DNA of 45,863 nt from a bacterium (GCA_003232385.1 QIJE01000036.1:1-45863); one strand, 5' to 3'; counted from the stretch's first letter, positions 36,148 to 45,010 are shown. Program-made: numbers and translations. The notes: a model not told the origin generated them from the sequence alone.

Positions 36148-36819
36148 ATGACCGATAAAAATAAGGGCAACATTTTACATGTAATTTATGATATCTTGCT
36201 CGGTGAATTCGGGCATATGAACTGGTGGCCGGCAAAATCGGATTTTGAGGTCATGATAGGGGCAATACTAACGCAAAATACCGCATGGACAAATGTCGAG
36301 AAAGCTATAGACAACTTAAAGACACACGATCTTTTATCCTTTGAAGCCATTTATAAAATTGATTCCAATTTATTAAAAGAGCATATTAGGCCTTCCGGAT
36401 ATTACAATCAGAAGACGTTAAAGATTAAGGCATTTATAAATTTTGCAAAAAAAGAATATAATTTTTCCATAGATTTGATGAAAAAAGAGAACACATACGT
36501 GATGAGAGAAAAGCTTTTAACTATTTTTGGCATAGGCGAAGAAACGGCGGACAGCATTCTCTTATACGCACTAAAAAAACCGGTATTCGTAATAGATGCA
36601 TATACAAGAAGAATACTCGAAAGGCATAATATAATCGAAAACGCCTTTAAGGAAAAATATGAGCATATACAAAGATTCTTTACGGCTAATATCCCCCGGG
36701 GTAAAGCAAATGTCTCCTTATATAACGAATATCATGCCCTAATAGTAAAAACGGGAAAGATGTTCTGCAAAAAAACCCCTCAATGTGATGATTGCCCCTT
36801 AAAAAAATTACAGGTATAA
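36148..36819 (+). CDS. HhH-GPD DNA glycosylase, endonuclease III-like
   Basis: 223 residues. FEVMIGAILTQNTAW is the endonuclease III / MagIII family start; the helix-hairpin-helix GIGEETADSIL and VIDAYTRRIL with catalytic Asp150 follow. The lyase Lys (Lys120 of E. coli Nth, in GVGRKTA) is replaced by Glu132, so it should be a monofunctional glycosylase, as in the MagIII 3-methyladenine type. The C-terminal cluster shows three cysteines (207, 213, 216) and no fourth, so a [4Fe-4S] cluster may be incomplete. Ends 9 bases before tauE. Confidence 0.85.
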   Translation: MTDKNKGNILHVIYDILLGEFGHMNWWPAKSDFEVMIGAILTQNTAWTNVEKAIDNLKTHDLLSFEAIYKIDSNLLKEHIRPSGYYNQKTLKIKAFINFAKKEYNFSIDLMKKENTYVMREKLLTIFGIGEETADSILLYALKKPVFVIDAYTRRILERHNIIENAFKEKYEHIQRFFTANIPRGKANVSLYNEYHALIVKTGKMFCKKTPQCDDCPLKKLQV

Positions 36820-36827
36820 AATACGTT

Positions 36828-37571
36828 ATGCACCCAATATCCACATTTGACATAATAGCGGGAATCGTAATAGTTTTGATAGCTTTTTTCGTTAGAGCTA
36901 CTATAGGTTTCGGTTCCGGATTAATTTCCGTATCGCTATTGACAATATTTATCCCGATAAGTATCACCGTTCCGGCAGTTTTCGTACTTGATTTTCTGGG
37001 TAGTATTTTACTCGGGGCTTATGATTTCAAGGAAGTTGAATGGAATGACCTCCCATACCTGCTTCCCGCAACCGTTTTTGGGCTTTTGTTCGGAGCATAT
37101 ATATTGAAATACGCAGACCCGCAAAAACTAACCGTCTTTCTGGGGATTTTTATTTTGGCATATGTAATATATGCCATGAGTATTAAGCAGGATAAGCTTC
37201 CTTACGCAAAAAATACCGTAGGTGTACCCTTGGGGTTTTTAGGGGGATTCATCGGCAGTTTGTACGGCGGCGGTGGCCCGCCTATAGTGGCTTATCTGCA
37301 AATGAAACATCATGGAAAACGCACATTTAGGGCAACATTTCAAATAGTTGCAATCACGGACAGTGTTTTTAGATTAATGATTTACACCTTTCTCGGGCTC
37401 TTAACCGTCAAGGCATTAAAACTGTCCGCTGTTCTAATACCACCCGTATTAATAGGTCTTTTTTTAGGCAATAAGTTTCATTTTGTCATAAACCAAAAAA
37501 CATTTTATTACTTGGTAATGATAATTTTATCATTAGCGGCAACAGCTTTGATAGTACACTCTATTATCTGA
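36828..37571 (+). CDS. TauE/SafE-family sulfite/anion permease
   Basis: 247 residues from ATG 36828, 8 bases after the glycosylase stop; an in-frame TTG at 36792 overlaps that gene and is less likely. Seven to eight membrane helices. The two repeats of the family are visible as FFVRATIGFGSGLISVSLL and LGGFIGSLYGGGGPPIVAYL. Members export or import sulfite, sulfonates or sulfoacetate; substrate here is unknown. A decayed partial copy lies at 30651-30758. Next gene is a DsrE protein, so a sulfur theme is possible. Confidence 0.85.
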   Translation: MHPISTFDIIAGIVIVLIAFFVRATIGFGSGLISVSLLTIFIPISITVPAVFVLDFLGSILLGAYDFKEVEWNDLPYLLPATVFGLLFGAYILKYADPQKLTVFLGIFILAYVIYAMSIKQDKLPYAKNTVGVPLGFLGGFIGSLYGGGGPPIVAYLQMKHHGKRTFRATFQIVAITDSVFRLMIYTFLGLLTVKALKLSAVLIPPVLIGLFLGNKFHFVINQKTFYYLVMIILSLAATALIVHSII

Positions 37572-37653
37572 ACCATATTGTCAGATTTTTCCGAAGGTCA
37601 GAAGGTACTGTAAAATGTTATCCCGTCTTGATAAGCTCGTGCTATAACTTAAA

Positions 37654-37683
37654 TTGACCGAGATTCGCTTGCCATGCTATAAT
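37654..37683 (+). promoter_or_regulatory. Candidate sigma-70 promoter of the DsrE gene
   Basis: TTGACC (37654-37659), an 18-base spacer, and TATAAT (37678-37683), about 54 bases before the start of the DsrE-like gene. Confidence 0.65.
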
Positions 37684-37736
37684 AAATTTGCTTAGTTTTG
37701 CAAAAAATCAATTAAATTTCAGAGTGAGGATGATTT

Positions 37737-38087
37737 ATGGCAAAAGCAAAGGCTTTGATAATTATTCTATCCGGCGCTGACGATCCGATAAAAGTCAAAT
37801 TAGGCCTTACCATCGCGTGGAGAACAAAAAACAGCGGGGCTTTTGAAGATGTACAGTTAGTGTTCTTCGGTCCGGGAGAAGATCTTATCGCTAAGACCGA
37901 CGACGAGGGTATTTTAGAGGCTTACAAGCAGGTGCTTGCGAACGGCATTGCCCCTCAGGCATGTATCTTTGTAGCCGAGGAATATGGAGTCAGCCAAATA
38001 CTGACGGATAAAAAGATAGAGCTTGTTCATGCAGGGCAAGCGATAGCGTCATTCATGGCAGACGGATACCAGCCGTTAACGTTTTAA
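37737..38087 (+). CDS. DsrE-family small protein
   Basis: 116 residues. It has the alpha/beta DsrE/DsrF-like fold pattern: KALIIILSGADDPIKVKLGLTIAW at the start, VQLVFFGPGEDLI in the middle and IELVHAGQAIASFMADGYQ at the end. Family members handle sulfur (TusD/DsrE) or serve unknown roles in sulfate reducers. The active Cys of sulfur-carrier DsrE is not in the usual place; the single Cys lies in QACIFVAEEYG. Own promoter; converges on adh with a 68-base gap and no clear terminator. Confidence 0.78.
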   Translation: MAKAKALIIILSGADDPIKVKLGLTIAWRTKNSGAFEDVQLVFFGPGEDLIAKTDDEGILEAYKQVLANGIAPQACIFVAEEYGVSQILTDKKIELVHAGQAIASFMADGYQPLTF

Positions 38088-38155
38088 CGTTTTTTACTAC
38101 GATACCTTTATTAATTCTTTTGAAGGGGTAACCCGCTGAAATATTACGCTTATTA

Positions 38156-39181
38156 CTATATCTTTAAGACTTTTGCCCCTTCAATTCTTTTTTCTTTTAT
38201 GTCCGTTATAGCCTTATCGGCATCGGCAAGGTCGTATAATTGATATGCCGGTTTTATATCGTAAATATCCGCGATGTTTAAAACCTCTTTTATATCGTTA
38301 AAAGTAACGTTTGCAACCGATTTTATTTCTTTTTCCATCCATAAATCTCTTGAATAATCTATGCTTACGAGTTTATCCTTATCAAAGTCCTCTTTCCTGA
38401 TATTATTTATGACAAGCCTGCCGTTCGGCTTTAAATTTCTCATCGCTTTCACGATCGGCATCCAGACCGGCGTAGTGTCTATAATCGCATTTAACTTTTC
38501 CTCCGGAGTTTCTTCAATGTTGCCGCACCAGTATGCCCCGAGATCTTTAGCGAGTGCTCTTTCCTTTTCCGACCTTGCAAAGACAAACGATTTTAACTTC
38601 GGATAAACGGCTTTTGCTATTTTTAGGACCAAATGATTCGAAGCACCGAAGCCAAGAAAGCCCAAATTCATTTCATTCTTGACGTTTGTTAATTTCAAAG
38701 CCCTATATCCTACGGCACCTGCACAAAGCAGTGGCGAGGCTTCTTCGTCGGTAAATTTTTCAGGAATTGGAACGGCGTAATCTTCGCTTATTTTTGTATA
38801 TTCGGCATAACCGCCATCTGTATCCTTGCCGGTTGCCACAAAATTCGGACATAAATTTTCAAATCCGCTCTTACAATAAACGCATTTGCCGCATGCCGAA
38901 TTAATCCAACCGATCCCTACCCTATCTCCGTTTTTAAGTTTTTTTACTTTGCTTCCTATTTCGATTACCCTACCGACTATTTGATGTCCGGGAATAACCG
39001 GCAACTTAATCGGTTTGATTCTACCCTCTATTTCATCTAACTCGGTATGACATACCGCGCAGGTATTTACTTTTATTAAAACCTCGTTTTTATCAATCTT
39101 GGGAACGTCGGTTTCTTTATAAGATAAAGGATTCTTATTAACTCTTAAATCTGATATTTTCGTTAACACCATGCATTTCAT
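38156..39181 (-). CDS. Zinc-dependent alcohol dehydrogenase
   Basis: 341 residues, medium-chain dehydrogenase family. Catalytic zinc ligands Cys44 (AVCHTE), His66 (PGHQ) and Cys153 (LLCAG), structural zinc ligands Cys97, Cys100, Cys103 and Cys111 (CGKCxYCxSGxENLC). The cofactor domain has LGFLGFGASNHLVL, where the usual GxGxxG is GFGASN. It resembles AdhA-type enzymes that oxidise alcohols or reduce aldehydes with NAD(P)H. GGAGG precedes ATG 39181. It is monocistronic, 159 bases from the YHS/TRASH gene. Confidence 0.93.
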   Translation of the reverse strand: MKCMVLTKISDLRVNKNPLSYKETDVPKIDKNEVLIKVNTCAVCHTELDEIEGRIKPIKLPVIPGHQIVGRVIEIGSKVKKLKNGDRVGIGWINSACGKCVYCKSGFENLCPNFVATGKDTDGGYAEYTKISEDYAVPIPEKFTDEEASPLLCAGAVGYRALKLTNVKNEMNLGFLGFGASNHLVLKIAKAVYPKLKSFVFARSEKERALAKDLGAYWCGNIEETPEEKLNAIIDTTPVWMPIVKAMRNLKPNGRLVINNIRKEDFDKDKLVSIDYSRDLWMEKEIKSVANVTFNDIKEVLNIADIYDIKPAYQLYDLADADKAITDIKEKRIEGAKVLKI

Positions 39182-39340
39182 AAATAACCTCCTTAATCAT
39201 TCCAAATACTAAGGCAGAAACTCATATTATTCTTTTATTTGCAAACCCCTTCTCCGGCGGTCAATAAAAACGTCTAAAAGACGAACCGGCGTATAACGTT
39301 CACCGAAGTCGACGGCGTTGTCAAACGTCTTCTCTATGTA

Positions 39341-39715
39341 TTACGAACAACATCCTCGTCCTTCAGAAAAAACACCGGAAAATTCTATTTCGCCGGATAG
39401 ACGCTTTACATAATATTCCGGATCTTTCTGAAAAACAGTCATACAATGCGGACACTTGCAAAAATTGAATCTCTCACCCCGATAGTTGATTTCCACAGTT
39501 TGACTTACCGGTTTTTCCGCTAAACAACTCGGACACACGACTATATCGGTAGTCTCCTTGAGCAGTGCCTCGGGATTTTTTTCGAACATAACGGCGCATC
39601 CGTCGCAGCAGAACGAATATTTTTTTTCTCGGTATTTCCGCGTTACCGCACTCTCCCCTTTAATGCCCAATCTTACGAGGGAACAACCGCATGTAAAACA
39701 AATCGGCGTCTTCAT
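39341..39715 (-). CDS. Double YHS/TRASH-like Cys-rich metal-binding protein
   Basis: 124 residues with 13 cysteines. Two similar modules: C6-x2-C9 then FCCDGCAVMFEKNPEALL (Cys36, 37, 40), and C61-x2-C64 then FCKCPHCMTVFQKDPEYYV (Cys86, 88, 91). FxxxxxCxxxFxxNPE is the YHS/TRASH signature of copper and heavy-metal binding proteins. It ends in GRGCCS, adding a third Cys pair. No signal peptide. It is likely a soluble metal sponge or chaperone. GGAGG and a TTGACA promoter lie upstream. Family is clear; metal and partner are unknown. Confidence 0.82.
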   Translation of the reverse strand: MKTPICFTCGCSLVRLGIKGESAVTRKYREKKYSFCCDGCAVMFEKNPEALLKETTDIVVCPSCLAEKPVSQTVEINYRGERFNFCKCPHCMTVFQKDPEYYVKRLSGEIEFSGVFSEGRGCCS

Positions 39716-39837
39716 TTTAATACCTCCTTATAATCCTTAATATATTCTATTCCAACATTAAACTTTGAACAATACCTTATTCAACAACATTCGACTAACG
39801 ACGAGCCGTGTCGCAATCACGTGAAGGCGTTCCACCC

Positions 39838-39866
39838 GATATCATGCCGATTATTTGCAGTGTCAA
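39838..39866 (-). promoter_or_regulatory. Candidate promoter of the YHS/TRASH gene
   Basis: On the minus strand TTGACA (39861-39866), a 17-base spacer and GATATC (39838-39843). The leader would be about 115 bases long. Confidence 0.45.
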
Positions 39867-39944
39867 GATTTTTAAATATATGAAAAAATATGTTATGCTA
39901 TTAGTCATACGTATAAAAACAAACATTTAAGGTAAACCAAAAAG

Positions 39945-40340
39945 ATGGAAACCTATACTTTTTCGGTTAAAACAAATAAAGGAACAGAGTTAATTGATGT
40001 TACTGCAACAATCGAAAACTTTGCTTCAAACTATTCCGAGACTGCAGGAATATGCATAGCTTATTCCCCTCACACGACTACCGGTATTATTATTAATGAG
40101 GCATATGATGCAGACGTAGCCTTCGATATAAATAATTTTTTGGACAGTTTAGTGCCGAAAAAACTTAACTATCGTCACTGCGAGGGAAATTCAGCTGCCC
40201 ACATAAAATCGTCTATAATCGGCAATTCAAGAATTATACCTTATTCTAACAATAAATTAAATCTTGGAAGATGGGAGGGTATTTTTCTTTGTGAATTTGA
40301 CGGGCCGCGACAAAGGAATATAAATTTAACATTTATTTAA
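39945..40340 (+). CDS. yjbQ: YjbQ family protein (UPF0047)
   Basis: 131 residues, full length. The family pattern is plain: IAYSPHTTTGIIINEA (His in SPHTT), Asp-rich DADVAFDINNFLD, YRHCEGNSAAHIKSSIIG and LGRWEGIFLCEFDGPRQR. Members bind metal through the His residues; some have weak thiamine-phosphate synthase activity, but the true role is unknown. It stands alone and leads into a long stretch of decayed sequence. Confidence 0.93.
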   Translation: METYTFSVKTNKGTELIDVTATIENFASNYSETAGICIAYSPHTTTGIIINEAYDADVAFDINNFLDSLVPKKLNYRHCEGNSAAHIKSSIIGNSRIIPYSNNKLNLGRWEGIFLCEFDGPRQRNINLTFI

Positions 40341-40404
40341 TGTTATTTACTACAGTCTGTAAGGTATAAGGGTTTTCATATTACCAAGCAATGCAGGTAA
40401 CGTT

Positions 40405-41130
40405 CTTATCTATATGCTCAGCTTTTTTTGATCTCATCCTTAATATTGATTATATCGTCGGGTTTAATAGTTTGGCACGCTTTTTAATGTGTCCTTTTAT
40501 TCTCCTTTTTCATCTATAATATTTTTAGACGTACCGGCAAGGAAGCTCTTAGTAGTGCGCCGTCCCAAATCTGCCTGTAATACCGAAATTTTATAAAGCG
40601 TATCCGTTTCACTATCATTCACTTAATCCGAAGATTTACATTCCGGCATATAGAGCTCATCATTGCGCGTAAACAAAACATCAAATTAATTTTCTGTCTT
40701 GGCATCAAAGGTATTCCGTACATTGACATTAATGTTAACATTATCAAGGATCTTATCTCCTTTTAATTCTAAAAGCTCATAAAACAAAATTGCTCAAGCT
40801 ACCCTCCCTTCAAAAACTCACACTCATCTTCCTTAAGATCTCCCTTTATGGTAATTTGATCGTTTTTGTATTTAACGTCAAGATGATTTAAGTAACCGGA
40901 TTCAAATATATAGTCAAAGCATTCATTAAAATCATTTGCGGGTTTATTGATTCCAAGAGGAAAACTAACATCTATAGCATAAGGATGATATGTTTCTTCA
41001 TTTCTCTTTTTCTATCTTTATCGTCCATTTTTTCATAGAGTGCAGTAAAGAACAAAATAACATCCGGCTTACAATGCCATGTGCATAAAACATTAAGGAT
41101 CGTCTCGTTACTTATCGGCAATATTAAAAG
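40405..41130 (-). pseudogene. Decayed Card1/Can2-like CRISPR ancillary nuclease (CARF plus PD-(D/E)xK)
   Basis: The 804 bases between yjbQ and the methyltransferase hold one broken minus-strand gene. Reading across frames gives ILPISNETILNVL and CKPDVILFFTALYEKMD (like the N-terminus of DUF1887/CARF proteins), then AIDVSFPLGINKPAN, EDECEFLKGG(stop)LEQF, FYELLELKGDKILDNVNINV, FDVLFTRNDELYMPECKSSD and LYKISVLQADLG, TKSFLAGT. The D...ECK spacing and the GGWLEE-like junction fit the nuclease domain of Card1/Can2 (DUF1887), type III CRISPR effectors switched on by cyclic oligoadenylate. At least four in-frame stops and two frameshifts. No CRISPR array or other cas gene is nearby. Confidence 0.55.
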
Positions 41131-41144
41131 TTTTATATATCACT

Positions 41145-42167
41145 CTATTTGCTTCGCATGCCGGTAACGACCACATCGCGCCCACCTGCGATAGAAAATA
41201 CCTCCGGCTTAAGACCCACGGCATTAAGCTCGGCAACTATTTCGTCGGCATGGAGAAAATGGTTACCCAACACATGTTCGCTTAAATTTTGAAAGGCTAA
41301 TGCGCGGCGATCGGGCATCCGCAAGTCTCTGTATTCCAACGGCCAGTCAGGCTCCCAGATCACTACCGATCCTCCCGGACATAAATGATCGCGAAGGATG
41401 GCAAATATTTTTTTCTTTTGATCCCAAACATGATGTAGCGACCTATTCATGGCAATAATATTGACCGGTTCATCGACATGAAAATTATATATATCACCAA
41501 CTGCAAAAGTAAGACGATTCGTCAACCCTTCGCGTTCTGCCGCTCTAACTGCTTGTTCAATATTCTCCTCGAAACCGTCCAGCCCGATACCGCGCAGCTT
41601 CGGATAACGACCGATTATTGCGCGCAGATACCAACCGTTACCGCATCCCAAATCAATGATCGTACCACCTTGGGCATTAACTTCACTAAAAACCGACACT
41701 CGATCGATAACTTCACTTTTTAATAGAGGACCGAACATATGTTCAAGCATCGGCCCGAACCATGGCAAAATTGTCTCCCACTCGTTCAATATTTTTTCTC
41801 CGGGGCATTCTCCCGTTCGCATCAAACCGGCGGTGCGTTCCGCCATATGCGCCGACAGCACACTCTGGACGGCAAAAGATATCAAATTACCGGGCTGATC
41901 ATCGAGAAAAGTATGCCCCAGCGGGGTCAAGCCGAATGTGTTCTCAGCAGGTTGTTCAAGATATTCGAAGGCATATGCGGCATCACACCAGCGGGCCACG
42001 TAATCGGCATTCATACCTGTTTTTTTCGCCAGCCATGTCGGAGCGGCCGAATCTGCATCGGCAAGATGAGCAAATAATTGATTGACTACACCGATATATG
42101 CAATGCTCATACTAAGCGCACCCTGCGCTTGCTCCATAATGCGTTTGCGTAATTCTTCATTCTCCAT
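41145..42167 (-). CDS. Class I SAM-dependent methyltransferase with N-terminal winged helix
   Basis: 340 residues from ATG 42167, chosen because GAGG lies 8 bases upstream. Residues 1-90 look like a winged-helix dimerisation domain (TWLAKKTGMNADYVARWCDAAYA). The Rossmann methyltransferase core follows: TIIDLGCGNGWYLRAI (SAM loop), GIGLDGF, VNIIAMNRSLHHVWD and VIWEPDWP. The layout is that of O-methyltransferases acting on small aromatic or quinone-like substrates; the substrate is not readable. It is visibly richer in G+C than its neighbours and stands beside gene relics, so transfer is likely. Confidence 0.82.
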   Translation of the reverse strand: MENEELRKRIMEQAQGALSMSIAYIGVVNQLFAHLADADSAAPTWLAKKTGMNADYVARWCDAAYAFEYLEQPAENTFGLTPLGHTFLDDQPGNLISFAVQSVLSAHMAERTAGLMRTGECPGEKILNEWETILPWFGPMLEHMFGPLLKSEVIDRVSVFSEVNAQGGTIIDLGCGNGWYLRAIIGRYPKLRGIGLDGFEENIEQAVRAAEREGLTNRLTFAVGDIYNFHVDEPVNIIAMNRSLHHVWDQKKKIFAILRDHLCPGGSVVIWEPDWPLEYRDLRMPDRRALAFQNLSEHVLGNHFLHADEIVAELNAVGLKPEVFSIAGGRDVVVTGMRSK

Positions 42168-42327
42168 AACATGCCTCTTTATTTTCAATATATAAGTTTA
42201 ATTTGCACTCGCTTCAACCTCATAACTGCGCAATACAAAACCGCACAAGCCCATTTAGGGTTAAATGATAGCACAGATTTAGCATTTGTCAAGAAAAACA
42301 GCGGTATTACATTGCCTCACTTTTACA

Positions 42328-42359
42328 TAGATACGGTTAAACGGTTCAGCTCATAAATT
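42328..42359. repeat. Direct repeat, copy 1
   Basis: TAGATACGGTTAAACGGTTC then RCTCATAAATT; copy 2 is at 45086-45117 with one mismatch. Weaker similarity continues to both ATTGCCGGT segments, about 50 bases in all. The two copies bracket the decayed sugar-gene region. Confidence 0.85.
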
Positions 42360-42565
42360 TATTATTGCCGGTCATTAAATATTTATAAATTGAGCCACTT
42401 GCAAATTACCAAAAACAACCCGCAATTTAAGCTAGATTAAATTTGAAAAAGCCTTTTAAATCCCATAAGTGCCATAATTATCTACCAAGAAAACAATAAC
42501 ATCACAACATTCATACCAACATGAGTACCAAGGCTTTTTATGAAAACTATTAAACTATAAACTTA

Positions 42566-42775
42566 AAAGATAATTTTCATATAGCATTGACAGATATAGA
42601 TGGACTTATAGTTGTAGATACTCCCGATACACTTCTCATAATACAAAAAGGTAATTCTCAGGAAATAAAAACCGTAGTGAAAGAGTTGAAAGGTAGAGAT
42701 AGTGATTTGCACCATGTTCATCTTAACTGCACATCGCCCCCGGGGAACATACACTATTTTACGATAAAATCCTGA
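42566..42775 (+). pseudogene. manC: Mannose-1-phosphate guanylyltransferase fragment
   Basis: KDNFHIALTDIDGLIVVDTPDTLLIIQ in the open frame, then SQEIKTVVKELKGRDSDLHHVHL, matches the end of the nucleotidyltransferase domain of ManC/AlgA (VVDTPDALLV...). Everything before and the isomerase domain after are missing. The gene made GDP-mannose when whole. Confidence 0.75.
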
Positions 42776-42950
42776 GTATAAAATAAAACGAATAGTAGTT
42801 AAGCCATAGAAAAGACTTAGTTTGCAAAAACATTTCCATAGAAGTGAGCATTGGATAGTTGCATAGACCAGAAAACCCTGGAAAAGTTGATGCGGCTCTT
42901 GTAGAGGCACGAGTTGGCGAGTATCTTGGTGAAGATGATTTTAAGAGAAT

Positions 42951-43386
42951 ATGATGAATCAAGAGAATAAAATCGCATTTATAACAGGAATAACAGAACA
43001 AGATGGTGCATATTTAAGTAAATTATTACTACAAAATGATTATAAAGTTATAAGATTAGTCAGAGATTCTCAAAATATTAATGATAAAAAATTAAATTAT
43101 TTAGGAATTACCTCTAAAACTTTATTTGAAGAATGTTATTTACTTGATATTGTAAATCTAATTAATAAATATAAACCGAAAGAGATACATAACTTAGCTT
43201 CACAAAGCTCAGTTGGTACATCTCTTTCGGTATCCAATTAGGACATTAAGCTTCAATATTATGTCAGTTGTGAACTTGTTTGAAAGTATTAAAATCACTG
43301 ATAAAAGTACTAATTTTTATCAAGCCTTAAGTAGTAAAATATTTGGTTCGGCAAATAAAATGCTATTAGTTTTAAATCAGATATAA
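42951..43386 (+). pseudogene. gmd: GDP-mannose 4,6-dehydratase-like fragment with frameshift
   Basis: Starts MMNQENKIAFITGITEQDGAYLS, the GMD Rossmann motif, continues to EIHNLASQSSVGTSLSVSN and stops at 43241. The +1 frame then continues the homology (IRTLSFNIMSVVNLFES, NFYQALSSKIFG) before stopping at 43384-43386. The catalytic YxxxK region and the C-terminal half are lost. GMD makes the precursor of GDP-fucose/rhamnose from the ManC product, so the two relics belong together. Confidence 0.78.
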
Positions 43387-43462
43387 TCTGTGCTTTCTTT
43401 GCATAGTTTGCATATTCATTTACTTTAGAATTATTTTGTTTAAAAGCAAAATCAAAACATGA

Positions 43463-43540
43463 TTATTTTGAATATGTTAATTCTTTCAGCAATTTTTTAA
43501 CACCATGGTTTCGAATCTCTTGTATAACCTTTTTTATCAT
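43463..43540 (-). pseudogene. Short truncated coding start
   Basis: A strong AAGGAGGAAG ribosome site precedes ATG 43540, but only 25 codons are open (MIKKVIQEIRNHGVKKLLKEL). It looks like the 5' end of a polysaccharide gene whose rest was deleted. The 43387-43462 and 43541-43620 stretches hold nothing else I can name. Confidence 0.4.
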
Positions 43541-43620
43541 AGCTCTTCCTCCTTCCTTTTCTCCGAATAGTATGAACGCACTAAAGGATTAACACCTGAC
43601 TCCAAAACATCAGGATTGTT

Positions 43621-44289
43621 TTATATACTTAATTCATATATAAATTGATACACTTCTCCATTTGGCAGTTTTTCTAAGTACTTTGATATAGAGGTATCAA
43701 ACTCAGAATACGAATAAGCAAATTCCGTTTCTCGAGGCGGAACAAAAGTTGCTGTTTTATAAACACTAAAAAAACCAACTTCATCTATCATTTCATCTAA
43801 AGTTGTTTTTGTAAAAAATCGTATATGTGTTTCATCAAGTAAACCGGTTGACCTATATGTAAATTTTCCTTGTAACAAGTCCATAATAACTGCATTATGA
43901 GCTACATTTGGTATTGAAAGAAGAATGCTACCTTTATCTTTTAAAAACAATTTTGATTTCTCCAAAACTTGTTTTGGAGAATAAAGGTGTTCCAAGACAT
44001 CTGCAAAAATAATGTAATCAAACTTAGTCTCGCTAAACTCCTTGCACCATGTATAGTTTTCTATGGAATCAACAAGCATTTTTTCTGCATAAGGTTCTGC
44101 GTCCTTTGCACTCTTTTCGTCAAGCTCAACACAATATACTTTACAATTCATTTGCTCTTTTAAATGCCTTGTCAGCCGACCATTTGCCGGACCAAATTCT
44201 AAAATAGTGCTATTCTCTTTTATTCGAGAGATAATTAAAGACAAGCTATTTTTTGTCTCTAGATCTAAAGGTACATTATAATTGCTCAT
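43621..44289 (-). CDS. Class I SAM-dependent methyltransferase (O-antigen type)
   Basis: 222 residues from ATG 44289; AAGGAGG lies 12 bases upstream. SAM loop ILEFGPANGRLTRHL, YCVELDE, and FDYIIFADVLEHLYSP (the DVLEH motif), then SIPNVAHNAVIMDLLQGKF and GLLDETHIRFFTKTTLDEM. The last two segments are typical of methyltransferases of O-antigen and surface glycan clusters, often next to or fused with glycosyltransferases. It is the only intact gene among the sugar relics. The preceding open reading segment ends (TAA 44276-44278) inside this gene. Confidence 0.82.
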   Translation of the reverse strand: MSNYNVPLDLETKNSLSLIISRIKENSTILEFGPANGRLTRHLKEQMNCKVYCVELDEKSAKDAEPYAEKMLVDSIENYTWCKEFSETKFDYIIFADVLEHLYSPKQVLEKSKLFLKDKGSILLSIPNVAHNAVIMDLLQGKFTYRSTGLLDETHIRFFTKTTLDEMIDEVGFFSVYKTATFVPPRETEFAYSYSEFDTSISKYLEKLPNGEVYQFIYELSI

Positions 44290-44465
44290 ATTTAAACTCA
44301 ACCTCCTTGGGATATAAAGATACAACACATGCATTTATAAAGTCTTTTGCAACAATATTTATTGTCATCGCTTCATGAATCCAATCTATGGTAATAACGT
44401 CACAAGGTATATCGCCTAAATTGTTAATCGACTCTATCATTGCATCTGTCTGTTTATTGATAAGG
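44276..44465 (-). pseudogene. Unrecognised gene fragment before the methyltransferase
   Basis: The minus strand encodes TDAMIESINNLGDIPCDVITID, WIHEAMTINIVAKDFINACVV and ends YEQL, overlapping the methyltransferase start by 14 bases. No start codon or ribosome site fits. It may be the tail of a lost gene once coupled to the methyltransferase. I do not recognise the family. Confidence 0.4.
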
Positions 44466-44483
44466 TCTCAAAACGAATATTAT

Positions 44484-45010
44484 CTAAATATAAGCTAAAT
44501 CTTCTAAATCTTCAAGCTTAATATCTGGAATCCTTAAATCATTGTTAAAATTTTCAACCTTTATCACTGTGACTGTCTTGTCTCGTCTTCCATCTATTGT
44601 AAGTTGCAAAAAAGAATGCCGGTCAGTCGGTCCTGTGATGCCAATTGGGGTAAACCCTTGCCTCGTATTGTTGGTATCAATCTTTCCAAGGCTTCTCCCC
44701 CCCCCTAGAGTTAAATATATCATTTGCTAAAACCCTCTAATCTTGAAGAGTAAGAAAGTACCGCATTAATATTAAAACTATTTTTATACCGTAAAAAAAT
44801 CGTCATGAACTTTTTTGCACTACTTGGTAATTCATCAACATCTATGTCAACAATAGCCGAAGGTAAAAGTCCAACAGCACAAAATACCGAAAATCCTCCA
44901 CCTACATTTTTTGGTATAGTAAAACTCTGCATTTCATTTGCATCTGTATAGGCTTGGAGTTTTAGGTCATCTTCCGTAGCGACTACTGTATTTGTTCTAT
45001 CACATTTGAC
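44484..45010 (-). pseudogene. pgi: Glucose-6-phosphate isomerase remnant
   Basis: Two frames of the minus strand carry the middle and end of a Pgi: IPKNVGGGFSVFCAVGLLP (44720-44932), matching the IPENVGGRFSVLSAVGLLP box, then GFTPIGITGPTDRHSFLQL and GRRDKTVTVIKVENF (44484-44723), matching the TDxHSxLQL...GPRDK box. A frameshift at about 44720 and loss of both ends, including part of the C-terminal domain, mark it as broken. Confidence 0.78.

Noticed and set aside
40341-41144. CRISPR array near the Card1-like relic
   Set aside because: No regularly spaced repeats were seen; the stretch is explained by the decayed gene.
42563-42910. 115-codon minus-strand open frame
   Set aside because: It is antisense to the clear manC fragment and has no recognisable motif.
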